DNA of 24,193 bases, taken from IMG/VR virus record IMGVR_UViG_3300005747_000220, positions 1-24,193 of that record; one strand, given 5' to 3'. Under the pieces are notes generated by a model. It was given only the letters and a program-made list of their open reading frames with translations, was not told where the DNA came from and did no database searches. Positions 12,695 through 21,428 of the stretch are shown piece by piece; the first letter of the stretch is position 1, and each line of letters begins with the position of its first letter. Position numbers and translations under genes: made by a program. The stretch is from a virus.

Positions 12695-14578
12695 TTAATC
12701 CCAATAGCCTTTGAATGTGGTTGTTGTGCCTGTTAGCAGTGTTGCACCACCTGTGGGCAGTGTTCCAAATGTAGTAATTACATCTATCTGTGCGCCAGCT
12801 GCTGTTGCACTAGAGTCAATATTAACAGTTGAATCTATTGATATTGCTGCACTTGCTTCACCTGGGTTGGTTACACTTAGTGTGCTAGGAACTGCTACTC
12901 CGCCTGTGCTTGCCAACGGTAAAAATGCTGTTTTCTTTGCTACAATTGATTTAAGACGCTGTGTGTCCACGTCAAATGTACCACACCACATAATAGGCAC
13001 TTCAATATATTCACAATCAAAATCGCCTTCTTTAGGTGTGCTAGGCGGTAAGTCTGATGTTGGACCAGTTGTTGCATTGTTGGTAAGTGTAATAGTTTCT
13101 ACATTGTTACTAACTACACAGGGGTTATCTAAACTGTCGCCTACTGTAACATTTATACTTTCACTTGCATTAAAGGCACTGTCGTCTGTGGTTGTAATAT
13201 TTAGAGTAGCACTGTTGCTGTTGATTGTAACTGTGCCTGTTAAACTAGGTGATGAAACTTTTGGTGATCCATTGCCACCAATAGTATAATTTAGTGTTGT
13301 GCCGTTTGAATAACCTACAGTTGTAATTGTAACTGTGGTTGAGTTACCTTCTTGAATTGTAGTAGGTGATGCCACAACATCTTGTACATATTCAGTAGGT
13401 GCTGGCTTTACTACTACCTGTGTGGTGTTGCTGCCAACTGTGATAGTCATTGTTTTTTCTGTAGCAACTGTTGGTGTAACAACCAGCGTAGCATCAGTTG
13501 TTCCTGTGGTTGTAAGTGTGCCTGTTAGGGGTACATCTATTTCACCTGCTGTAACACCTGTAATTGTATATTCATAATCAAATTCAGGACTGCTAAAGAA
13601 ACAACTTTCGCAATCATGTCCAACACTTATTGTTACAGGACTTCCGCTACACAAATCATCAACACTGCTGGCAATGTCAGCAACTGGTTTTGCAACACTT
13701 GATATTGCTGCTTGGATATTTTCATCTGCAAACTTGCCTTCATTGATAATTGCACCAGTATCTTCATCAACTGTAAACAAACTGTTAATCAGCCCCAGTG
13801 CAGCATTTGCAGCAAGCAATCCGCCCATTTGTTTGCCCATACTAATATCATCTTTAAGATCCAGTTCTTCACTCAACAGTTTTGATTTGATGCCTGTAAA
13901 GTTGGAACGATATTCGTATGTTAATCCGCTAGTACCATTTGCGTTGTTGAATCCTACAGTTTCGTCATAGATGTTTGCATCGTATTCTTGTGCGGTAATA
14001 CTGTAGATTAAGTTGCCATCTTCTTCATCTTCTTCTTCAATTTGTATAACTCTAAACAGTTTGTTGGTAAAATTTAATGCACTATTTGTAATATCAACAA
14101 CATCGCCTGCACGTACAGTATTTGCTTCAAAGTTAGCACGGAATTCAATTATTTTATCAAGTCTACTTTGTTTTAGTTCGCGACTGGCAATGTATGCTGC
14201 CTGCACTGGCTCATTTACAATTGGTATACTTAATTCAAGAACATTGTCTATTTCTTGTGCAAATCTGTCAGCTGTAGGAACAGTTAATTGTATTTCGTCT
14301 GTGGTATCTCTTGTGTCTTTGTTGGGAAATCTTGCAATCACACTGTTGTACAATTCATTTACGCCAGTACCACCTACATTTATTTCACCTAGTATGTTTG
14401 AGTCATCAAAAGTCCTAGCACTAGCAGAAGTTGTGTTAAGAATAACAATCCACTTGCCTTGTGTTGGATCCCATGTCAAATAACATCCGCTTACGTTTGC
14501 TAATTCATTAAGATTATCCAACACATTATTATTTGTATCTATTAATCCGTTAATTTTAAATCTATTTGTTGTGGCCAT
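12695..14578 (-). CDS. Tail-tip J-like protein, C-terminal half plus Ig/Calx-beta-like modules (627 aa)
   Basis: Residues 1-230 match the style of the central part of lambda J-type tail-tip proteins: NRFKINGLIDTNNNV, LANVSGCYLTWDPTQGKW, GVNELYNSVIARFPN, QAAYIASRELKQSRLD, and the VRAGDVVDITN...FRVIQIEEE strand pair. A helical spacer (about 235-300) leads to Ig-like modules at about 315-400 and a Calx-beta-like repeat at about 405-500 (VQDVVASPTTIQEGNSTTVT). A C-terminal domain contains a Cys-containing CEYIEVPIMWCGTF motif. The family normally continues directly from a segment ending like RYGAGIPAAEIE, which here ends a separate gene 2.4 kb upstream; the intervening gene is an insertion. The ATG has an AGGATAAACAG site. 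Tail-tip baseplate/receptor role expected. Confidence 0.8.
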   Translation of the reverse strand: MATTNRFKINGLIDTNNNVLDNLNELANVSGCYLTWDPTQGKWIVILNTTSASARTFDDSNILGEINVGGTGVNELYNSVIARFPNKDTRDTTDEIQLTVPTADRFAQEIDNVLELSIPIVNEPVQAAYIASRELKQSRLDKIIEFRANFEANTVRAGDVVDITNSALNFTNKLFRVIQIEEEDEEDGNLIYSITAQEYDANIYDETVGFNNANGTSGLTYEYRSNFTGIKSKLLSEELDLKDDISMGKQMGGLLAANAALGLINSLFTVDEDTGAIINEGKFADENIQAAISSVAKPVADIASSVDDLCSGSPVTISVGHDCESCFFSSPEFDYEYTITGVTAGEIDVPLTGTLTTTGTTDATLVVTPTVATEKTMTITVGSNTTQVVVKPAPTEYVQDVVASPTTIQEGNSTTVTITTVGYSNGTTLNYTIGGNGSPKVSSPSLTGTVTINSNSATLNITTTDDSAFNASESINVTVGDSLDNPCVVSNNVETITLTNNATTGPTSDLPPSTPKEGDFDCEYIEVPIMWCGTFDVDTQRLKSIVAKKTAFLPLASTGGVAVPSTLSVTNPGEASAAISIDSTVNIDSSATAAGAQIDVITTFGTLPTGGATLLTGTTTTFKGYWD

Positions 14579-14583
14579 TCTGT

Positions 14584-16974
14584 TTATCCTGCGTTTGTTA
14601 TTGTAACAATTTTATCTTCAGTGTTTGTTTCTGGAGTTTCTATTGTATATGTTAATTCAATATTACTAATACTAGAACTTGTTAGTGTAATTGTATCTAT
14701 ATCATTATTAACATCAGTTTTTGAACCTATTACTTGGTATGTTTTTGCAACACTGTCAAATGTACCTGGTTTAGGACCATCTGTGTATGTAACAAATCCC
14801 ATATCATTATTGCTGTTGATGCCAGTACCAATTACTTCACTGCCATCTAAATTAAGTTGCCAGTCATATATTGTGTTTAAATAAGAACTTAAATCAATTG
14901 TTCTATCTTCTGTAAATGTATTAGTTGATTCGTCAAATTCAATTCTAATAAAATCAAAATCACTAGATGAATTAACCAATTTTATAACAACGGCGGTTCC
15001 GTCATCGCTTGCTTTCATTTCATAAAAGGATGAACTAGGTGTAAAGCTGGTGGTCTGTGTGTAAGTTTGCGGAGCACTTCCTGTGCCTCTTGTCATTACA
15101 TAAAGATTGGTGCCGTCACCGTAAAGATATCTAGTTCCATCTTGAGTAAAATAACTGTAACGTGTTGTGTTTGCTACTTTTTCGTCTAATGTCCAAGTGC
15201 TACCACTACCAGTATAATAATAGGTATCATTGTCACCAAGTCCGTCAGTTATTGCTAATCTTGTACCATCTGAAGACAATCTACATTGAGCCCAGCCAAA
15301 GCTGCTACTATAATCAGTGTCTGGATCTAGTATAGTTGTTTGTCGGCTGTAATTTCCTGTGCCTGTTCTTGTATAAATGTGAACACGCCCTTCTCTGTTT
15401 TCACCAGTATCTGTATCAGTTGGTTCAGCAATAGCAAGTGTGTCGCCGTCTCTGCTGCAACTCATCTGTTGTCCAAAGAATGCATCAGTGTTATTTCCTG
15501 GTGGACTTAGTGTTTGTGCAAGACTCCAAGTATTGCCTACACCTCTTTCATAAACAAATACTCTACCAATAGGGTCATTGATATCTCCGCCTGCATTGTA
15601 GTACATTCCGCTTGAGAGAATAGTATCGTCATCTGCCATTATTATACGTCTACCTAAATTTGCATAATAATTACTGCCAAACACTGTTTTAACCAAACTA
15701 TATTCTTGTCCTGTTTTTATAAACCAATGCAATGCGCCACCGTTGGTAGTATTAGTATCATCACCTGCGTTGCCAATAACAAGTACACTGTTTGAGCTGC
15801 CATAGGCTCCTGCAAGTAATGCACCTGTTGAACTTGCAGTATATGTATATTCTTGCTCTGCTCCCCAACCGCTTATGCCAGTAGATGTTATATTTTGAAC
15901 TTGACTAGTAACACTGGGTGTTAGTGTTAGTGTATAATTTCCAGATGCTGTATAATCAATATCATAAATTTGCGGACCATCTAAACCAATATTACTTGCT
16001 GTACTGGTGGTATATGTTGCAGATCCTCTTGGTTCTGTTAGATAATCCAAGTTTAAACAATTTAGTGTTTGTCTAACAGTGTACGTTATGCCTGGGTCAT
16101 CATCATTACTGCCTGCATATGTAAAGAATGCGTCTGATTTAGTGCTGGTAGTTGTTAGACTTATTGAATTTAAATGCGATTCAACTTGTGTTTCAGTACC
16201 AGTTAGTGTTAAAACTTTTGAAGTAGAATTAAACGAGCTAGTGCCGCCTGAGCCGCTGCTGCTCATTGTGTCAACAATAGTTGTTGTACTAGGAGTTACT
16301 GTAACAGTCCAAATTTCTGTGCCGTCGCCACCTTCATAAACAATAGTTGGATTGCCTGTAACTGTTTGTGTAGTAGATTTAAGAAAATCAAACGTGCTAG
16401 GACCACTAAATCCAGCATTTGATAATTCTGAAGTAACATTAAAATAACAATTTATTGAGCAACTAGTAGTTCTTGTTCTTGTAAATGCTGCTGATAAACT
16501 TGCACTAGATATAAAATTTGAAACTGGAACAAATGTACCCACTTGCCAACTTTCTTCTTGAATACCTTGAGGAGTGTTATATCTAATAGTTACAATATAA
16601 AAGAAGCTGCCTTGAAAAGTGTCAGGTACTGTAATTAATGGAGCTCTAACTGTTTCCCAATCACTAATACTATCAATGCCTTGCATAATAAACACACCAT
16701 TACTAGATACAACATTGCATCCACTAGGCGTTGTAGTCCAACTAACAGTTGCGCCTGAAACTCCACTAACATCTATTTCGTATTCAACTAATGCACTTGT
16801 AGGAGTTATAATCTCTTCAATTTCATTAGTACGCTGAACAGTAAATGTTTGTGTTTCAACTGTAAAACTTAAATCTCTACTAGTGGGCCACGCTAACACT
16901 ACACCATATGGACGATTTTCAGTAAATGTAATTGTATTGTCTGAATAATTATTAAGTTCTGTTAAACTGCTCAT
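14584..16974 (-). CDS. Beta-propeller adhesin inserted in the tail-tip gene (796 aa)
   Basis: This is an inserted adhesin. The N-terminal SLTELNNYSDNTITFT (residues 3-18) looks like a piece of the J-type tail-tip sequence that belongs between the neighbouring two genes. Then follow beta-sandwich modules (about 20-150), a Cys-containing segment (170-182), and a repeat whose strands FNSTSKVLTLTGTETQ and VESHLNSISLT appear at about 248-275. The second copy of that repeat (FDSVAKTYQVIGSKTD, DIDTITLTSSS) is at about 739-768. Between them, about 372-731, lies an FG-GAP/integrin-like propeller with repeats such as WSLAQTLSPPGNNTDAFFG and FGWAQCRLSSDGTRLAITDG. It overlaps the upstream gene by 4 nt. 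I infer receptor binding; no enzymatic motif is seen. Confidence 0.75.
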   Translation of the reverse strand: MSSLTELNNYSDNTITFTENRPYGVVLAWPTSRDLSFTVETQTFTVQRTNEIEEIITPTSALVEYEIDVSGVSGATVSWTTTPSGCNVVSSNGVFIMQGIDSISDWETVRAPLITVPDTFQGSFFYIVTIRYNTPQGIQEESWQVGTFVPVSNFISSASLSAAFTRTRTTSCSINCYFNVTSELSNAGFSGPSTFDFLKSTTQTVTGNPTIVYEGGDGTEIWTVTVTPSTTTIVDTMSSSGSGGTSSFNSTSKVLTLTGTETQVESHLNSISLTTTSTKSDAFFTYAGSNDDDPGITYTVRQTLNCLNLDYLTEPRGSATYTTSTASNIGLDGPQIYDIDYTASGNYTLTLTPSVTSQVQNITSTGISGWGAEQEYTYTASSTGALLAGAYGSSNSVLVIGNAGDDTNTTNGGALHWFIKTGQEYSLVKTVFGSNYYANLGRRIIMADDDTILSSGMYYNAGGDINDPIGRVFVYERGVGNTWSLAQTLSPPGNNTDAFFGQQMSCSRDGDTLAIAEPTDTDTGENREGRVHIYTRTGTGNYSRQTTILDPDTDYSSSFGWAQCRLSSDGTRLAITDGLGDNDTYYYTGSGSTWTLDEKVANTTRYSYFTQDGTRYLYGDGTNLYVMTRGTGSAPQTYTQTTSFTPSSSFYEMKASDDGTAVVIKLVNSSSDFDFIRIEFDESTNTFTEDRTIDLSSYLNTIYDWQLNLDGSEVIGTGINSNNDMGFVTYTDGPKPGTFDSVAKTYQVIGSKTDVNNDIDTITLTSSSISNIELTYTIETPETNTEDKIVTITNAG

Positions 16975-17735
16975 TGTGCTTCAATCTCCGCTGCTGGTAT
17001 ACCTGCTCCATAGCGTGTATTAGTCATATAATCAAATAAACAATCACCTGGCTCTGTCATAGTATTGCTTAATTTAAATTTAATTTCTCTGCCTATTGAA
17101 GTTAGTTTTTTGGTTTGTTCGCTGCTGTATCTAAACTTCATAATACAAAATACCAAGTCATTCATTGTGTCTGTAGTGGTCCATCCAGGCATAATTGAAT
17201 ATGCTGGTTGTGTGTTGCCTGCGCTTTCTGTGTAAAAGCTAACAGGACTTGTGCTGCCGCCACTAAATGGATATACTTCAATTAGGTCTGCCCACTGATC
17301 GCTGTTGTTGGCACTGTCGTCCCAAATAGTTTGTACAGTTGTGCCGTCAGCCTTAAATCCAAGACGCATACCGTCAACATAGATTTCTTTGAAACTAATT
17401 GCACTGGCTGTTCCGTCAATTTTATTGCCTGTTTTTTCACACAAGGTAAAACACACCCACATGTCAAAATTGTTGTCTGCCATAACTGCATCTGTAATCT
17501 TGCCAGTAACAAAGCCTTCGCCGTACAACACTGGAACGCTGTATTCTGTGTCTGGATCAAGGGTAAATTGTGTGCCTTTGTCCTGTTGTTGATTTGCTTT
17601 CTGTGCGCTTGATGCTACACGATTTAAGGCATAACCTAACAGTGCAGTTCTTGCTAGTTGACTGCCTATGCTTGATCCTGATACAAATCCAAATGCTTTT
17701 TTGCCAAAGCCTACTATACTATCTATAAAACTCAT
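16971..17735 (-). CDS. Tail-tip J-like protein, N-terminal part (254 aa)
   Basis: The N-terminus has FGKKAFGFVSGSSIG and a helical region ending in QDKGTQFTLDPDTEYSVPVL. The body, with VLYGEGFVTGKITDAV, MWVCFTLCEKTGNKI, EIYVDGMRLGFK and MNDLVFCIMKFRYS, corresponds in style to the N-terminal domain of J-type tail-tip proteins. It stops at CLFDYMTNTRYGAGIPAAEIEAQ, where the J family would continue with a short linker and the FKING-type segment found in the gene at 14578. The stop overlaps the next start (ATGA). It is likely that this and the 627-aa gene form the tail tip together as separate chains. Start ATG at 17735 overlaps the upstream gene by 4 nt. Confidence 0.78.
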   Translation of the reverse strand: MSFIDSIVGFGKKAFGFVSGSSIGSQLARTALLGYALNRVASSAQKANQQQDKGTQFTLDPDTEYSVPVLYGEGFVTGKITDAVMADNNFDMWVCFTLCEKTGNKIDGTASAISFKEIYVDGMRLGFKADGTTVQTIWDDSANNSDQWADLIEVYPFSGGSTSPVSFYTESAGNTQPAYSIMPGWTTTDTMNDLVFCIMKFRYSSEQTKKLTSIGREIKFKLSNTMTEPGDCLFDYMTNTRYGAGIPAAEIEAQ

Positions 17736-18325
17736 TGTGGTGCTCCAAAATTAAACTTTGTACCTTTTAGTGTTGGAACTCTGTCCATTGAAGTGTCTGC
17801 AGAGAAAAATGTCTTTTGACTTTGTGGATTTGTTTTGCGTCCTGCTATTTTTTGGGTCAACAATCCTACACTGCTTGCACATTCTAACATCAACATATGC
17901 GAACTGGTTCTTGATTCAATGTCAAATTCTTCTTGAATACTATAGTTGTTCACACTGCCTATAAATCTACCTGTAAAATCACCTATTTGTGTTCCAGCAA
18001 CTGTGTAATAGCCACGATATATTTTAATTGGTGAGCCTTTGATTTTGCTGTGTATAATTTCATTTATATTGTCAGTAGGAATACCACTAATTGCTATGGT
18101 TACAGGATTTTCACTTGGGCGTAATTCACTGGTGCTTGCAGTAATGCTTAGAAATTCACCTAATGGCGTGTATGCTTCAGTGTTGATTGTTTGCACACTG
18201 TCGTAATCGCTGAATTTCAATACTTGATTTGTATATGCACCGCCGCTTGTGGTTCTATATTCGTCTATCTGCAAACGCACAAACAATCCTACTTTTACAC
18301 TGGTGTATGAGTCTAAATTAGGCAT
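17732..18325 (-). CDS. Minor tail / tail-tip protein (197 aa)
   Basis: The protein is a beta-rich phage tail component. Typical parts are LFVRLQIDEYRT, TPLGEFLSITASTSELRPSENPVTIAISGIP (about residues 54-84), and PIKIYRGYYT...GDFTGRFIGSVNNYSIQEEFD (about 97-135), a layout I know from hub-like proteins between tape measure and tail tip (the gpL/K region of lambda-type tails, or DUF2163-like). Start and stop touch the neighbours (TAA directly followed by ATG on one side and a 4-nt overlap on the other). No Cys cluster of the lambda gpL Fe-S type is visible; only one Cys in MLECASS. Confidence 0.7.
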   Translation of the reverse strand: MPNLDSYTSVKVGLFVRLQIDEYRTTSGGAYTNQVLKFSDYDSVQTINTEAYTPLGEFLSITASTSELRPSENPVTIAISGIPTDNINEIIHSKIKGSPIKIYRGYYTVAGTQIGDFTGRFIGSVNNYSIQEEFDIESRTSSHMLMLECASSVGLLTQKIAGRKTNPQSQKTFFSADTSMDRVPTLKGTKFNFGAPQ

Positions 18326-18715
18326 TTAAACCTCCACAAATACAAAAGCGCCATCCCAAGATACTTGTGCAGAATTAAGACTGCCAAATACTGTCCACTG
18401 TGGGAATTGTGTGCAAAGAACTGTGTATGATTCTTCACTAGCACCTGGATCTACGTTGTTGTAGTACCACGGATGTGTGGCATATTCAATTGTAATAGTT
18501 GCGGTGGTGTGCCTGTCTAGTGTTTCTGCAAGTTCAATATTTGCTTTGGTGTCAATCCAACGTGGTCCATCAGGTAGTTTAACTGTAAATATTTTTTTAG
18601 GTGTGCCGCGGCTTACTGCTTTGACAGTACCATCTCTTGCTTGTGTACTGCCAACTGTATCACGCCTGCTGATGCTTAGTGTTTCTGCACCGTTTATAAT
18701 CCATTGAAAGCTCAT
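18326..18715 (-). CDS. Minor tail protein after tape measure (129 aa)
   Basis: The protein has a beta-rich fold with FQWIINGAETLSISRRDTV at the N-terminus, KIFTVKLPDGPRWIDTKAN (about residues 41-60) and TQFPQWTVFGSLNSAQVSWDGAFVFVEV at the C-terminus. Position directly after the tape measure is that of the distal tail (Dit or gpM-like) protein, and the sequence recalls marine siphophage tail proteins of this position, though I cannot name the family. The start has a GGAG-type site 7 nt upstream in the tape-measure stop region. Confidence 0.65.
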   Translation of the reverse strand: MSFQWIINGAETLSISRRDTVGSTQARDGTVKAVSRGTPKKIFTVKLPDGPRWIDTKANIELAETLDRHTTATITIEYATHPWYYNNVDPGASEESYTVLCTQFPQWTVFGSLNSAQVSWDGAFVFVEV

Positions 18716-18721
18716 ATCTGT

Positions 18722-21151
18722 TTATCTCCTTATTGGCACTTTGCGAGCGCCTTGTTGTGCAACTGCGTGTATAAAGCCAGGGTCTCTTGCAACCATTGAT
18801 TTAAAACTTGGGGCATCTACTGCATTGATATTGTAAACAACTTGTGTGCCGCTGCCTCCACCATTAAAGTTGCCCATTGGTGTAATGTTAGCTGGACCAC
18901 TTACGAGTTCTGGACCACGTTCTCCTACAACACCAAACTGTCCTGCAGGTATCATACCGCCGTTTGCAAAGAATCCAGCGAACGGACTTGAACCGCCTCC
19001 GCCTCCGCCAAAGGCACCAAACGTGCTTGCAATTAATCTTTGTATTTGGCTGCGCAATAATTCTTCAAGTATTGTGTTTACCAAATCTTTAAATTCAAAC
19101 TTGCCTGTCTTAGCAAAGCTTACAATAGCATCTTCCATGCTTTTTGTTGTTTTGTTAAACAGTCTTTCTGCTTGTTGTCCTGCGTTTGTAGCATTGTCAG
19201 CATAATCTTCATATGCTTTTTTCCAACCGTTTGCAAATGTTGATTGAGCTCGTTTAACACGTTCTTCTTCATCTTTTTCACGTTGTTTTCTTTGTTCTTG
19301 TATTTGTGAAATCTTTTGTTCATTTGCCTCAATACTTCTAGCTGATGCTTGTCTGCTTGTAATTGCTGTTTGAGTAGCTTTATCAATTTTTGCAAGTTGT
19401 TTTTCAATTTCATTTGCATCAAGACCTTCGCTTTGTGCTCTAAGTCGTGCTTTGGCTACATCAGCAAGGCGTATTTCTTGAAGTTCTATTGCTTTTAATT
19501 CGCGTTCTAATCCTTCTAATCCGCTTAGTGTTACACTTTCTTCACTTTGACGTATTCTTGCATTAATTGCATCAACTGCTGATTGTGTATCGTCTGTTAA
19601 ACCTTGTAATTTATTTGCTAATTCGTCTGCTTTGTTACTTGTGGTATCAAAACTATTAGTTAATGCATCCATTGCAAATGCATACGTGTCAACTGATATT
19701 TTGCCTTCAGATAGTTGTTCTTCTAAACGTGCTATTGCCAGTGCAGTAAATTCAACTTCTTCACTTGCATTATTAGCATTATCTATTATGCTGTTATAGA
19801 ATTTTTGAAAGCCTTCTTCTTCACCAAGTTCATTTGCTGCTTCTTTTAAACTTTGTACTTTTTCTCTTGAAGCAGTTAATTGATTTTCTGCGCCGCGCAA
19901 CAATTCAATAAAATTATCAACTTGTCCATTGCTTCTTTCAAATGCTAGATGTAATTGTTCAATTACAATTTCTGCATCTACAATTGCTTGATTGGCTTTT
20001 TCTAATTCAGTTCTGTAGTCTGTGTCTGCAAATTTTCTTGCTTGATCTATAAATTTTTGATGCGGTGCTAATATTGCATTTAAAGCATCTTCTTGTTTTT
20101 TAAGAGCTGCTGCTTCTGCTTCTGCTGCTTTTGCTGCTTCTTCATCTGCTGCAATACGTTTTTCTAATTCTACAACAAGTTCTTGAATTGCTGCTTTTTG
20201 ATCATTAATAATGGTGTTTGTAGTAACAAACCCTCTGCCGCCTGCTACTTGGCTTTTTACTAAATCGCCAAATTTAAAATTTAGTTCTTCAACAGCTTGT
20301 GCAGCACTTAAACTGCCTTCTGCAACCTTATCCATAATTTCACTAGGATCTAGATTAACTAATGCGCCTTCTGTTTCTCCAATTGCATCTGCTGTTCTTG
20401 TTAAACTTTTTAGTATAGTTTCATATGATCTAGTAATGCCACTTGCTTCGCCTATTTTAACAGCTACTCTATCAAATGCATCACTTAGTCCTTGTTCTAA
20501 TTGATCAATTGTAGGTCTTGTTTTATTAAACGCATCACTGAGAGCTTCTGAACTTTCAACCATATTAAAGAACGTTTCAGCAGTAAGTTCACCTGCTTGA
20601 CTCATTTGTCGTAGTTTGCCTACTGTGAGTCCGCTTTCTGTAGCCATAATAGCAAGAGCAGGTCCTAGTGCTTCAACAATTGAATTAAATTCATCGCCAC
20701 GCACTGTGCCTGACGCCATGGCTTGTCCAAATTGTCTAATAGCACCAGCAGCAGTTCCTGCATCAGCGCCTGATATAGCAAGTGCTTGTTGGAATTTGCC
20801 AGTAACACCTAATACTCTGTCTTGTTCAATGCCCAAATCAGCAGTTGCAAGTGTTAATTTTGTAAACAAGTCAACTGTATCACCAAAAGCAGCACGATTT
20901 GATATTGCTGCTTGTGTTAATTGACCTGTTAATTCTACTAATTCTTCTTGGCTGTCTGTAATTAACCTTAATTGGTTAGTATAGGTTTGCATTGTACGTG
21001 TAGAATCAACAATTGCTTTAGCAAAACCCGCAGCAGCTGCCGCAGCAGCCGCAAACCCTACTGTTTTTAATGTTGCACTTAATTTACCTAAGGCAGCTGT
21101 TGACCCTTTTGTGTCTACTTCTAATACATAACGATCTTTTATTGTTGCCAT
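18722..21151 (-). CDS. Tail tape measure protein (809 aa)
   Basis: This gene sets tail length. Residues about 29-48 are an Ala-rich hydrophobic helix (TVGFAAAAAAAAGFAKAIVD). A tape-measure N-terminal domain follows at about 56-210, with QLRLITDSQEELVELT, AISGADAGTAAGAIRQFGQAM, GTVRGDEFNSIVEALGPALA and LRQMSQAGELTAETFF. Long coiled-coil segments cover about 330-650. The C-terminus is Gly-rich with FANGGMIPAGQFGVVGERGPE and a FIHAVAQQGARKVPIRR tail. At about 0.15 nm per residue an 809-aa tape measure predicts a tail near 120 nm, so a siphovirus with a long non-contractile tail (no sheath gene seen). The start has an AAGGG site. Confidence 0.93.
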   Translation of the reverse strand: MATIKDRYVLEVDTKGSTAALGKLSATLKTVGFAAAAAAAAGFAKAIVDSTRTMQTYTNQLRLITDSQEELVELTGQLTQAAISNRAAFGDTVDLFTKLTLATADLGIEQDRVLGVTGKFQQALAISGADAGTAAGAIRQFGQAMASGTVRGDEFNSIVEALGPALAIMATESGLTVGKLRQMSQAGELTAETFFNMVESSEALSDAFNKTRPTIDQLEQGLSDAFDRVAVKIGEASGITRSYETILKSLTRTADAIGETEGALVNLDPSEIMDKVAEGSLSAAQAVEELNFKFGDLVKSQVAGGRGFVTTNTIINDQKAAIQELVVELEKRIAADEEAAKAAEAEAAALKKQEDALNAILAPHQKFIDQARKFADTDYRTELEKANQAIVDAEIVIEQLHLAFERSNGQVDNFIELLRGAENQLTASREKVQSLKEAANELGEEEGFQKFYNSIIDNANNASEEVEFTALAIARLEEQLSEGKISVDTYAFAMDALTNSFDTTSNKADELANKLQGLTDDTQSAVDAINARIRQSEESVTLSGLEGLERELKAIELQEIRLADVAKARLRAQSEGLDANEIEKQLAKIDKATQTAITSRQASARSIEANEQKISQIQEQRKQREKDEEERVKRAQSTFANGWKKAYEDYADNATNAGQQAERLFNKTTKSMEDAIVSFAKTGKFEFKDLVNTILEELLRSQIQRLIASTFGAFGGGGGGSSPFAGFFANGGMIPAGQFGVVGERGPELVSGPANITPMGNFNGGGSGTQVVYNINAVDAPSFKSMVARDPGFIHAVAQQGARKVPIRR

Positions 21152-21161
21152 CTTTGTGCCC

Positions 21162-21428
21162 TTATATCTTTCTAATTAAACTTCTAATAAATTTAATAGT
21201 ATTATCTGTCATGCCCTGAGGTGCTTGACGACTGTATCCGCTGTTTAATCTATTAGCATAATTATAATTTGCTTGTATTTCATTACCCAACAGTTTAGTT
21301 TGTTTTCTTGCGTTGCCCTTATCTATGGGTGTAAGTTCTCTAAATTTATCAGATGCAGATTTAGTAATCTTTGGTAATTCTTTTTCAATTTCTTTTAATC
21401 TACGATTAATATTTCTTGTTTGTTTCAT
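21162..21428 (-). CDS. HK97 gp10-like tail/neck protein (88 aa)
   Basis: The ATG at 21428 overlaps the stop of the chaperone GT product (TAATG). The short protein has an N-terminal helix (RNINRRLKEIEKELPKITK), a core TPIDKGNARKQT turn where gp10-like proteins usually have TPVDTGxLR, then an ANYNYANRLNSGYSRQAPQGM segment and FIRSLIRKI. This matches the gp10-like fold, normally found at the head-tail joint, in order of motifs. Here it is unusually placed between tail chaperones and tape measure, so a modified role in tail assembly is possible. Homology is judged by style only. Confidence 0.65.
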   Translation of the reverse strand: MKQTRNINRRLKEIEKELPKITKSASDKFRELTPIDKGNARKQTKLLGNEIQANYNYANRLNSGYSRQAPQGMTDNTIKFIRSLIRKI

